Shown piece after piece: positions 1 through 11,100 of a stretch of DNA of 54,753 bases. A program made the position numbers and the translations under genes. The DNA comes from Kiritimatiellia bacterium. GTDB taxonomy: Bacteria; Verrucomicrobiota; Kiritimatiellia; RZYC01. The stretch is from positions 1 to 54,753 of the forward strand of contig JAQVYB010000007.1 of the NCBI GenBank assembly GCA_028708815.1. Reading direction: 5' to 3'. The number at the start of each line of letters is the position of its first letter. The first letter of the stretch is position 1. Under the pieces are notes generated by a model, which did no database searches, was not told the origin of the DNA, and was given only the letters and a program-made list of their open reading frames with translations.

Positions 1-1
1 C

Positions 2-151
2 TTGGCGCGCAGGTTGCTTGTGCGGCACATCGAGCGCGGACACACGTTGCAGGATATTGAGGCCATAGTTGATGCACCCAACGCACCGCATCAGGCGAGC
101 GTGGGTAGCGCGTCGCCTGAATGCTCTGGCTCGGTTGGGAGTACGAAATGA
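2..151 (+). CDS. 3' end of an unidentified gene, cut by the window edge
   Basis: An open frame runs from the first bases of the window to a TGA at 149-151 and encodes about 49 residues, including ARRLLVRHIERGHTLQDIEAI. The start lies outside the window. The stop overlaps the ATG of the next ORF in an ATGA arrangement, which suggests translational coupling. I do not recognise the family. The charged helical N-terminal half followed by a Ser/Gly/Pro-rich tail could be the end of a small phage or plasmid protein. Membership in the same mobile remnant as the next genes is inferred from the coupling alone. Confidence 0.4.
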   Translation: MARRLLVRHIERGHTLQDIEAIVDAPNAPHQASVGSASPECSGSVGSTK

Positions 152-468
152 AGACCACTTTTGAAATTTCTGATCAAGTGAAGATGGCTGTCACTGATTT
201 TAACGAAAATATTGATCTCAGCATTCACCTCCGGCAACCGAATGGCAATTTGGTCACTACCGGCGCAGTCGTGTTGACAAATGACCAGGCTATCGTATTG
301 GCGGTCCACCTAATAAATCGATCACAAAAGGCCCTGCAGATTCTGAAACCGAAGTATTTGTCTGAGGACAACAATGAGCAGAGGAAGGCAATGATTACAA
401 GTATCCAAAAGAACACAGTTAAAAAAACACTCATGGAGTCACTTTTGAGCCCGAATACCGGAGGTTGA
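148..468 (+). CDS. Small hypothetical protein, 106 aa, possible phage origin
   Basis: The ORF track starts this frame at 121, but the ATG at 148 (MKTTFEIS) overlaps the upstream stop and gives a more natural protein of 106 residues. It shows no signal peptide or membrane segment. The first half looks like a beta-rich domain and the second half is lysine-rich and helical. The stop at 466-468 lies between the Shine-Dalgarno GGAGG (460-464) and the ATG (471) of the next gene, so the two are translationally coupled. No family is recognised. The location beside a phage-type methylase remnant suggests prophage ancestry, which is an inference. Confidence 0.5.
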   Translation: MKTTFEISDQVKMAVTDFNENIDLSIHLRQPNGNLVTTGAVVLTNDQAIVLAVHLINRSQKALQILKPKYLSEDNNEQRKAMITSIQKNTVKKTLMESLLSPNTGG

Positions 469-470
469 TT

Positions 471-1064
471 ATGAGCTTCTCAGCCGCACAACACTACAAG
501 CGTTACCGTCCACTTGTCGCCCGCGCATGGCTCGCTGAATGTGAGCGCTCCGGCATTTCGCCAAACGACAAGGCCGCCCACGAAGACTGGTACCGCGCCG
601 AGCTTCTTTCCTCCGAAATCCACGTCAATTCAACAACGGAATGCAACAAGACTTCCGACTTTGACAAGTTGATGCTTCACTTCGCCGTTCTTGTCAACGA
701 TGACGCCCTTATTGAGCGATTCACACGCGGTGGAGAACGACGCCTGGATCACGTCCTTAAAGAGGCGCTTGCCGACCTGTCCTGGCTGCATAAACAGGAG
801 TTCACCTGGGATTACGTCCGTGCCATCCACGCCCAATCCAAACGCACCAATCTTGCAGCAGTACCGGAGCGCCTAGAAGATTGCCCCCCTTACGTCTTGT
901 ATAAGCTCAATCAATTTCTGGAAGAATATATCCAGCGCATCTGCAGGGGCTACGGCATCCGCCGCCGCGAAGTCCCTGAACTCCGCCGCTCCGGGCGGTC
1001 TCTGGAAGCCAACATAACCGCGTTCGAGCTTCCCGGTCAGGTGCAACAGCTTTTACCCTTTTAA
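471..1064 (+). CDS. Hypothetical protein, 197 aa, phage-like
   Basis: The track begins at a TTG (465). The ATG at 471 is preceded by GGAGG with a 6-nt gap and is preferred. The protein is soluble, rich in Arg, Trp and Tyr, and largely helical. Its N-terminus (HYKRYRPLVARAWLAECERSG) is followed by a Lys/Ala/Trp segment of the kind seen in small phage proteins that contact nucleic acid, but I cannot name a family. It ends about 135 bp before the methylase remnant. Gene order and coupling suggest a degraded prophage or integrated element. The reading frame itself is intact. Confidence 0.6.
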   Translation: MSFSAAQHYKRYRPLVARAWLAECERSGISPNDKAAHEDWYRAELLSSEIHVNSTTECNKTSDFDKLMLHFAVLVNDDALIERFTRGGERRLDHVLKEALADLSWLHKQEFTWDYVRAIHAQSKRTNLAAVPERLEDCPPYVLYKLNQFLEEYIQRICRGYGIRRREVPELRRSGRSLEANITAFELPGQVQQLLPF

Positions 1065-1199
1065 TCTTCCTCCGGCATATTGGCCGTGGGTAGGTCATGC
1101 GGTTCCACCCGCACAACCGACGATGCACTCATCGCCACATATAAATGCTACCCGCCGACTCGAATCAACATAATCGGCAGGAGCTATAAGAAGGATAAG

Positions 1200-1677
1200 A
1201 TGAAAAGTGCATTACCATACCTGGGCGGCAAAAGTCGCCTGGCTGATTCAATCGTTAAATTATTGCCCCGTGACAACTGGCACGGCGGCAAGCGGGCCTT
1301 CCAGGCTTAACCTGCTGACACTGGAGGACTCGCTTCTGGAGATCCATTGGCGGCTTAAATCGGTGGTTATTGAGCATCTCCCGGCCCTCGACTGCATCCG
1401 GCGCTATGACCGCCCTGAAACCCTCTTTTACTGCGATCCTCCGTACTATGCGACGGCGGGGTATGCGGTGCCTTTCAAGGGCGAGGATTACACCAACCTG
1501 CGCGACACGCTGGCCGGAATCAAAGGCCTGTTCATGCTCTCGCTGAACGACCATCCCGACGTGAGGGATATCTTCTCCGGATTCCGCTTCAAAAGCCTGA
1601 CCCTCCGCTACTCAGCTTCCAGGTCGGAAACCAGCCGGTCCGTGGTCCGAAAAGAGGTGCTGATAAGCAACTTTTAA
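1200..1677 (+). pseudogene. DNA adenine methylase (Dam/D12 class), broken by internal deletion and frameshift
   Basis: From the ATG at 1200 the first frame encodes an N-terminus typical of D12-class N6-adenine methylases (LPYLGGKSRLADSIVKLLP, residues 5-23) and then stops at 1308-1310. The next frame, in the ORF listed from 1207, continues with RLNLL, EHLPALDCIRRYDRP and the catalytic motif DPPY, and runs to the normal C-terminus at 1677. The segment that should hold the S-adenosylmethionine-binding FxGG motif and the region after it, around 100 residues, is absent. The gene has therefore suffered an out-of-frame deletion near 1270-1300. Methylases of this form are common in phages, and its neighbours fit a decayed prophage. 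It should be catalytically dead. Confidence 0.8.
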
Positions 1678-1699
1678 ACGCCCTTGCAAGGCTGTTGCA

Positions 1700-1753
1700 G
1701 GCGGGTTTCCAGATTCTCATTTTATTGAGATATTTGCGGAATCCCGCCTTTTT
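1700..1753 (+). terminator. Possible rho-independent terminator after the methylase remnant
   Basis: GGCGGG at 1700-1705 can pair with CCCGCC at 1743-1748, followed by TTTTT. The long loop contains a second stem, TCTCA pairing with TGAGA. It lies just downstream of the pseudogene stop. The large loop makes it weaker than a classical terminator. Confidence 0.35.
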
Positions 1754-1879
1754 GTTCTCAAGTAACAGCCCGCCGCCGACGCTGCAAATATCCACGATTC
1801 CCGCCTATTCCCGCAACTTCCGGCTTGTTCCCACGTTCTCATCTTGTATTGTCTCTCTCAGAAAAATCGTTAAAAAAGT

Positions 1880-1926
1880 TTCCAATGATTGGAACTTTTT
1901 CAGAAGAAGTTTCCAATCATTGGAAA
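1880..1926. repeat. Two phased copies of the TTCCAATSATTGGAA palindrome
   Basis: Copy 1 has a perfect 15-bp core TTCCAATGATTGGAA (1880-1894), and AAAAAGT/ACTTTTT flanks extend the symmetry with one bulge. Copy 2 is TTTCCAATCATTGGAAA (1910-1926). The centres at 1887 and 1918 are 31 bp apart, the same spacing as in the cluster at 20861-20941. The arms could bind a dimeric protein, or fold into a short hairpin in RNA. Function is unknown. Confidence 0.85.
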
Positions 1927-2165
1927 AAAGACAGAAGCCCTTGAAAACACCGCCGCATTGGAATGACGCACGGCCATCCATGCCATCATACGCCAGCGGT
2001 TTCTTCTTAAGCATACATGATCCCCCGATGTTGAAACGATCTACAACAGTCTGGATATGTATTCCCTGGCTGCCAAAAAATCAATTCCAATTTGAATTTA
2101 CGTGACTTTCACACCTTTTCGTCACGATTATTTTGCTCTTTTCAGTTGATTATCGGCTCGATTAT

Positions 2166-5100
2166 TTATCGCACCGGGTAAGCTTCTTCGAACCCCCAGG
2201 GTTGGGTACGCATGGTTTGGGTGGCGCTCTGCCAGATGTACCACATGCCTTCGTTCGGCCAGTAGACTGTGACGTCGAATTTTTCATCGCCATCGTAATC
2301 TGCCGGCACCGGAACAGCCCGGCTCCACCCCCAGCTCTGGGTACATTGCTGTCCGTCCGAACTTTGCAGAATATTCCACCAACCGGGTTCCTCCCAGTAG
2401 ACGGCGATGTCCGTTTTGCCGTCCCCATCAAAGTCACCCTGACAGGCTTGGGCATCAGGCCAGCCCCATGGCTGGATGCGACCGGCATCTGTGGATGATT
2501 GCAGGATATACCATTCGCCGCCTTCCGGCCAGTAGACCGCGCAATCAGTCAACCCATCCCCATCGTAATCACCCGGAGCAGGAACGGCGTCCGGCCATCC
2601 CCAAGCCTCTGTTCGTCCGATACCGGTTGATGATTGCAGGATATGCCATGCACCCGCGGCCGAATCATAAACCGCGACATCGGAGAGCCCGTCACCATCA
2701 TAGTCACCCGGAACGGCCCATGCATTCTCCCACCCCCATGCCTGTTCACGCCCGGTCATGGTTTCACTCTGAAGAATGTACCACATGCCATAGGTTGCAT
2801 TATAAACGGCCACATCATATTTACCGTCCCCATCATAATCTCCGGCAACCGGCGTACTGTTCGCCCAGCCCCAGACCTGCTGATAGAGCGTATTGTCCGA
2901 ACTCTTCAAGATGTTCCACTGCCCGGCTTCCGGCCAAAACACCGTCGCATCGGCTTTGCCATCCCCATCGAAGTCCAGATAGATGGCGGCCTTGGCTACC
3001 ACCACATCCTGAGTGGCCCAGGCTTCATTCCAGTTGGTGTCTCCACCTTGATAGGCTTGAATAACAACCCGTCCTTTCTCCGTAAAGGTCAGATTGGTTC
3101 CGCCGTTGATCGCGCCTGGACCGGAAGCTACGCTGAACATCATGCCCAATCCGCTGGATGCGGTGGCACTCAATCCCACGGTATTCGTCACGCGCTGTTT
3201 TCCAATGGTTGGAAAATCAATGGTCTGATAGGCCCGCGCACAATAAACCTGCGCCGTCACCGCTCTTGCGCCGTACATATCGTCCAGTGCCTTGGTGGCC
3301 ACCACGGTCACCACCCCGGAGCCGGAGTTGATGATCAGGCCATCCACACCAACGATCGCACCCGGACCGCTCCCCACGGCATAACTCACCGCGCCGGTAC
3401 CCGAACCACCCGAAGTGCCCAGCAGATTCGTCGTCCGATACACCTGTGGACTGGGCGGCGTGAAGACCAGCGCGCCCTGCGCTGATTTGTTCACTGTGAT
3501 CGAATTGGTCGCCATCGGGGCGGCATTCCAGTTGGTGTCACCCGGCTGCAAGGCGGCAATCCATACTGTCCCGTCGGACTGATAGCTCAGATTGGTTTGA
3601 TCGCTCAGCGTCGCATTTCCGCTCACCACGGAAAAGCTCACCGGCAGACCGCTGGCAGACGTGGCCGAAAGCCCTGTGGTGTTCGTGCTGTCCTGCGGAT
3701 CGATCTCCGGGAAGTCGATGGTCTGGTTGGCCCTGGCGACCACCAGCGTGCCGGTGGCACCGCCTTGGTACATCACGTTACTGACCGTACCAATCACCGT
3801 GTAACTACCCGCATTCGTCGGAGCGGTCGCGCTGCTGTTGTAGGTGATGTCCACGGTCAGGCCGGTCGGAGATGTGACATATCCGACCGATCTGGCTGAT
3901 CCGTTGTAGGTCTGGGTAAGATTAGTCAGCATCACGGACGCCACAGCCTTGGTTACGGCAAAGGTCTGTGTCATGCTCGCGGCCCCGTACCAGTTGCTGT
4001 CGCCCGCCTGATGCGCCGCGATGGTCACACTCCCCGCTCCACTGAAGACCAGGTTCGTGCAGCCCGTAATCGAGGCGCTTCCGCTTACCACTTCGCACGT
4101 CACCGCCAAACCGGATGAGGCGCTCACCGGCAGGCCCACCTGGTTCGTGGTCTCCTGGGTGCCGGGATTATCAAAGGTGATCGTCTGCACCCCCTGTTCG
4201 ACCTCTAAGGTCACCAAAATCATCTGTGGTGAGTTGGTGGCGACCTGCGAGCTTACGCTGTTGGTTGCATACCAGGTTCCTGCGTTGATGCCGGCCGTAT
4301 GGACGACGGTGGTCCAGGTAGTCATCGCCCCTGTCACAATGGTGCCGCCGGCGCTGTCACTCAGCCATCCGGAGGCCCCGGCGCCATACGACAGACTGTT
4401 GGTATAATCAAATGCGAATATCCCGGTGTTTTTAACGGTCCAGTTTTGAGGCGGTGGATTGGTCCCGGCGTATACGGCATGGAACGTCATGGCCGTTGGA
4501 CTCAGCTCAATGGAACCCGCCGCCGACATCACATTAAGCCAACCGCAATTCGTACTGATACCCACGGAGTTCTCCGCACGCAGGCGATAGGCATAAACCA
4601 CGCCGGGCTCAAGACCCGTAACCAGCATCGTGGTGACATCCCCCAGCAGCAGATTGCTGTAGGCGCCCAGATACCCCGCACTGTTCGTGACATCGAAATA
4701 ATAATTCGTGGCCCCGGTGGACTCTTGCCAGTTTGCATATAACCGGTCGTACATCTGATTGGTGGCCCCGGTGGGTTCCGGTGCGGCTGGTTTGGTCAGG
4801 AAGTAATCGACCGCCGTCACATTTGTTCCGGCACTGTTCACGGCGAATCCACGGTAATAGTTGGTCACGCCGGTCCATAGATTCGAGGCCGTGACGGTGA
4901 AACGACCCGTTCCCCAGGTTCCCGTCTCCGAGTCACGCCTTGCCGTAGCCATATCAAATGTGTTGCTGGTGCCCAGGAACACCCCGCGCTCGGTAATAGA
5001 CGCACCGTTTGTGGCCGTTACCGTGGCTCCGAACAACGCCGTCACACTTTCCACATTCGTGACCGAAGAATCGCTGATCGCCGGGATCACGGCATTCACA

Positions 5101-8100
5101 AGGATTTCATTCGTGACGGTCGACGCCGCATCATAGTTGGCATTTCCAAGCTGATCGGCGGTGACCTTCACGAGTCCTGAACCTGAAAAACTCAGATTGG
5201 TCAGAGAGGTAATAATACCCGGTCCATCCGACACATGATACGTCACCGAATTCCCCGATGCACCTCCGGCGGCCGTAAGGCCGATCGTATTGGTCACATC
5301 CTGCGCGCCGGGAGATGTAAACGTAATCACCTGAACCGCTCGGGCCACAGTCAATGTGACATTATTCACGCCCTGATACATTACCTCGTCAATGGTTCCT
5401 GTGATGGCATAGGTTCCCGCATTGGTCGGAGCCCAGCTATTTCCATCGTAGGTAACGTTCACGGTCTTCCCGGCGGGAAGGGTTGCCGCAGTCACCGTTC
5501 GCGCGGTGCCGTCATACGCCTGATTCAGATTGCTGAAAATCACGGAAGCAACCGCCTTGGTCACCGGGAATGAATTGGTGATTGATTCGGCGGCATAGTA
5601 ATTGAGACTCCCCGACTGATCGGCAGCCACAAACACCGTCCCGTCACCGGTGAAGGTCAGATTCGTATATCCCGTGATTACCGCACTTCCCGAAACCACG
5701 CGGCAGGTCACCGTCAACCCGGAACTCGCCGACACACTTAACCCTACGACATTGGTCGTTTCCTGCGCCCCGGGGGGCGTGAATGTAATCGTCTGAGCCG
5801 CTTGAGCCACCGTTAATGTCGCATTATTCACGCCCTGATACATTACCTCATTAATCGTCCCTGTGATGGCATAGGTTCCCGCATTGGTCGGGGCCCAGCT
5901 ATTTCCATCATAGGTAATATTCACGGTCTTCCCGGCGGGCACAGTTGTCGCGGTTACCGTTCGCGCGGTGCCGGTATAGGTTTGGCTTAAATGGTTGAAT
6001 GACACGGAGGCCACCGCCTTGGTCACGCTGAAAGTGTTGGTCACGGTGGAGGCGGAATTCCAGTTGGCATCGCCTGCCTGGTCCGCCGTAAGCACCACCG
6101 GGCCCTCGCCCGTAAAGGTCAGGTTGGTATAGCCCGAAAGCACCGCATTGCCCGAAACCACAACACAGGTCACCATCATCCCGGACTCGGCCGAATAGGT
6201 TAACACAACCTGATTCGTCGTTTCCTGGGGACCCGGATTCGGGAAGGTAATGGATTGATCACGACGCTCCCCGGTACCTTGCAGATGCAGCACATACGGG
6301 GTATTGGTTCCGTTATTGCCGAGAGTCAGCGTGGCCGCATAAAACGCGACGTTCGTTGGATCAAATACCACGCTGAAATTGCTGGCCGTGCCAACCGCGA
6401 CAGCGGTCGGCATATTCAACACCTGAAAAACGGCCGCACCGCTACCGCCCGTTGCAACCCCGCTGATAACCAGTTCTTCCGTTCCGGCATTGGTGATACG
6501 GAACACATTGGTGACACACTGAGCCCAGCTCATGCTGCCGAAATCAGAACCCTTTTCAGAATCGGCCGCATCCCCATTGGCCATGATCTCTCCATTGGTG
6601 CCAAGCAGCACTAACGAGGAGGCTGTATAGGTGAACGCATTACTGGCCACGGTCATCCCGTAGCTTGTTGAATACACCACTATATCACCCGTCATGCCAT
6701 CGGGGACCGCCTGCACTTGAACAGCAATTTCCGTCGGAGAATGATCGACCAGCAGCGAGGCCTGAATGCCGCAGATCGTGACATTGGTCACGTCGCGTGC
6801 CCCCAGATCGTTTCCATAGATCAGGATCTGTGTTCCCCCGGTATACGAACCACTATTGGGCGAGACCATGCCATCGCCGACATAGGTAGCCTCCAGCACA
6901 TTGGTTCGCACTTCAAGGAGGTCTGTTCCCTGCACCGCATATACCGAATCGTTGATGGAGGCGGCTCCCCCATCATAACTGGCGTAGGTTAATGCTTCCG
7001 AAGCATGCCAGTTTGTTCCGTTATACGACCAGACCGTCTGCTGCGCCACCCCATTTGAACCACCAAGGGCATAAAGAGAATGACCCGAAACAATCCCACG
7101 GACTCCCTGACGAGCCTCTGGCAGTCCTTCCGCGGCATCCCAATGCGTCCCGTCAAAGGCATACACATTCGTAAGACCGCTTCCGCCAAAGGCCATCATG
7201 CGTCCATTAAGCACCGCCACGGCAAGATCCTTCATGCCAACCGGCATCGCCTCAACCTCCACCCATACACTCCCGTTATATCGGTACGCATTACTGCATG
7301 CATCACCGGGTTGACTTCCACCGCCCACGAAGTAGAGATCATTGCTGTAGACCGTCGCAGCACCTGCCAAACGCGCGGAGGGCAAGCCCCGCACCTCGCT
7401 CCAAGACGTCCCGTCAAAACGGTACACATTGGTGCTCCACTGTCCTCCGCTGTTGCGCCCTCCCAGCGAATAGATAGCGTTGCCGTAGGTGCACAGCGCC
7501 TGCTGACTGCGGCTCACCGGCAGACCGGCAACTTCCGTCCAGTGTGCACCATCGAACTGATATACATTGGTGCTGGTTGTGGCGCCATTCACATTTCCGG
7601 GACTTCCACCCACCCAGTAAGCATATGAATTGAGAGAGGCAAACCCGCCTGCGCAGCGCGGCGCCGGCAACCCCGGCACCTCATTCCATCCGGATATAAT
7701 CGGATTTCCGATATAGCCTGCCGGATTCACGGCATAGGCACCCTCCAGCACGGTGGTCCCGACCAGTGGAGAATAAATAACAATATCCCTGGTTCCCGCA
7801 CCGGTCTGTTGCGGCATCTGAATGCGCACCCAGCTTTCTCCCTGATCTTCGATGGTTGCCTCCACGCCGCCCACGGTCACGCTGTTAATATCATTGCTGC
7901 CCAGCGTCCCATTGGAAATCGTCACCTTGTTGCCACCCGCCAAGGGGCCCGTATTGGTGCTCATCGCATAACATGACCCGTAGAGGTTCATTGTAAACGG
8001 AAGATTGGGATCATCTCCGGTAAACAGCAGATAGGCGGAATGATTCCCAGCCATCTCCGGATGATAGGTCACCGTAAAATCAGCCACCCCTTCACCCGGC

Positions 8101-11100
8101 ACCGTCTCAGGCACGCCGCTCACAACAAACGCCGAGGCCCCGGTTCCGTTGGTTGTGCATCCTGAAATCACCAACGCATCATTCCCCGTATTCGTTATGC
8201 TGAAGGTATGGGTAAAATCCATGCTTATCCGGGTGGGTTTAAACGTGGTTCCGTTCGATATTTCAGCGGGAGCTGTCGAGCCTATCAACGCCCCGTTCGT
8301 GCCAATGATATTCATGCCCGCCGCAATGTACGTATACGCATTCGAACGGACCGTCATCCCGTATTCCACGGAATGAATCACCACATTTCCAACCCCGCCG
8401 GAAGCAATTGAACCGGCGGTCACCCAAACCCGCGTGGCGGTTTGAGTCTTGATCGTCGCGGCAACATCAAACAGCGTCACATTCGTAATGTCGTTTCCGT
8501 TCCCCAGATTCAAACCGCTGATGACCACCTCGTAACCGCCCGTCCACGATCCCTGTGGAGGATCGACCGGGATACCCAGCGGTTCGCTACCCCGGATGCG
8601 CATGCAATTCAGCACATTGCAGGGGAACTCATTCGTGCTCCAAAGCGACAGGGTCATGGCTTTATCTGTCGGTGTCACATTGGACCATGTGATATAACGA
8701 TCTCCCCATCCATAGGCATTCGTCACATCCAGTCCATTGCCGCCACCGCCCGCATTTTGCCACGCGCCCGCATTGCACCCCCAATTCGTTCCCGAAGCAT
8801 CTCCGCCGACCCACGGGCCGGCATGCAGAGTCTCATTAAAGGTCATCGATCCGCCATACGAATTGACCACATCCACCTGATAATTGGTTCCGGGCAGATT
8901 GGTCACCGTTACCCAATTGGTGGAAGATAACGAAGTCGACAGGATGAGCCACTGTGCGGCATTGGTGGCAATCCATCCGCTACCTTCTGCCGCGTCATTC
9001 CAGCCACCACGACCATCATTGTTAAAACCGAACGGCTTAATCCAAACCCCGTTTTTGAACGGCACACCCACATTCGTGGAAGCCAGTTCCATCCAGTCAT
9101 TGGTTCGGTTCACATGCGTATATACCGCTTCCCCGTCAGGACAGTGATTGGTGGGATAGGCCACATCACGGTAGACATCAAACGGCCAATTGTTCCCATA
9201 AAAGGAAATGCGATAATCCATGAGGATTGTCGGAACACTGATTTCCCCTGCGGGATTATAGGTATAAGCATTAGCGAGAGGAATCTCACCATGATCGGAC
9301 GTTTGCACCAGCATATCTACCAGACCTGCACCCGTCGCAGGAGGCACGGTAATGATAAACCAATTCACCTCATGTGCTCCGAGCGTGGCCTGCACCCCGT
9401 CCACCAGTACATTCGTAATGGCCCCGAAATCGCCATTGGTCACGGCCAGTGAATTACCCCCGGCATACGGACCCGCATTGGTGGAAACCTGAAAACAGGA
9501 CCCGGCCAGATTCAGTGTGAAGGTGGTATTGGTATCATCACACGTAAACACCACAAAGGCCGTATGATCCCCTGCATCAACCGGCGAATATTCCACCGTA
9601 ATTTCAGCCACCCCATCCACCGCCAGTGTCTCCGGCACCCCGGACACCGTAAACATCGCCGCATCCGCTCCATTCGTCTCACAACCAAGGATCGTCAACA
9701 GGGCGTTCCCGCTGTTCGTTAGGCTAAAAGTGTTCGTGAAAGAATAACCCGAAAGCACCGGATTGAATTTAGTCCCGTTCGTCACGGAAACATCCCCGCC
9801 ACTTTCAATCGCCGCACCATTCGTCCCCAGCAGGATGAATTCAGGACCCAATGCCGAGAAGTCGTTAGTCACCGGCGACGCTGCGTTGAAATCATCGTTT
9901 CCTGTCTGAACGGCCTGCACACTCACGGCGCCGTAACCGTCCATGGTCAATTCATCCCCCGTGACATTTGCAGGACCTGACAGCACCGTGTAACTCACGG
10001 CCAACTCGCTGTCAGAAGTCGCCAACAAAGTCACCGTGTTGGTCCAGAACACATCACTGACAACCGGAAACGTGATGGTCTGATTTGCCTTGGCGCACAC
10101 CACATCGGACGTCGATGCCGTGGACAGAAACAGATCGTCGCCGGATTTTGTGGCCGCCACAACCACGGTGCCGGTGCCCGTTGTAATCGTTAGCATGGTA
10201 TCATCAACGATCGCGCCGCCGCCCGACAATACGGCATAACTAACGAGCCCGGTGCCCGATCCCCCGGAAGAGGTCAGCGCATTCGTGGTCGCATAGGTTT
10301 GCGGCGTGGCGGGCGTAAAGATCAGGGATGCCTGCGGAGTTTTTGCCACCGAGAAGCTCTGTGTAACGGCTGCGGCCGCCGCATAGTTTCCATTACCGGC
10401 CTGCAACGCACGAAGAACCACTTCACCGGAATTGGTATAGGTCAGCGTAATGGGACTGTTCGTGCCCGACAAAACGACCGGACCCGACATTTTCTCGAAG
10501 CTCACCGTCAAGCCACTCGTTGCCGTCGCACTGAGGGGTGTTTCATTGGTCGTCAACTGCGCCCCCGGAGTGTCAAAATCAATCGTCTGTGAAGCCTGTG
10601 CGATAGTCAGTTCGGTGGTGTTGGTTCCGGCCCAGTTCGCCGTATCCACCACCCCGGTCACCGCATAGGAACCGGCGTTGGTCGGCGCCGTGGCGCTTCC
10701 GTCATAGGTCATGGTGATCGGCTGTGCATTCGCACTGTTGCTGGTCACATAGATGGCCGTGCCATCATAGGTTTGATTCGTGTCACTGAAGGTAATGGTA
10801 TCGAGAGCACGCGCAATCATCATCGTATCGGTACTCCCGCCCTGATACATCGCCTCATCGATCAGACTAATCACTTCATACGTTCCCGCATTCGTCGGAC
10901 CGGCCGTCAGATCGTCATACGTAAGATTCACCGTGAGTTCCGGCGGAACGGTCGAAGCCGCCGCCGTCTGCGCACTACCGCTGTAGGTCTTCATCAAATC
11001 CGACAGCGTCACCGCGGCCACGGCTTTGGTCACGTCCAACGTGTTGGTCACGGTCGGCGCGGCATTCCAGTTGCTGTCACCGGCCTGGTCCGCCTTCACC

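Larger units (their letters stand above)
1678..2165. other. Gene-free spacer between phage remnant and giant gene 1
   Basis: About 490 bp without a convincing gene. The ORFs reported here (1695-2105 plus, 1805-2014 minus) have no recognisable protein features, and their translations run through the palindromes. The stretch holds the possible terminator at 1700-1753 and two copies of the TTCCAATSATTGGAA palindrome. The rest is AT-rich towards 2166. The 3' end of giant gene 1 shows no clear terminator here. Confidence 0.6.

Noticed and set aside
1695-2105. 136-aa plus-strand ORF containing VSNDWN and FQSLEK
   Set aside because: The recognisable words come only from translating the palindromes; the rest looks non-coding.
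2634-3485. 283-aa plus-strand ORF inside giant gene 1, and similar long plus ORFs such as 16553-17734 (393 aa)
   Set aside because: They lie opposite strongly supported repeat-coding sequence, are rich in His and Arg as expected for antisense frames of such DNA, and have no domain or ribosome-binding site.
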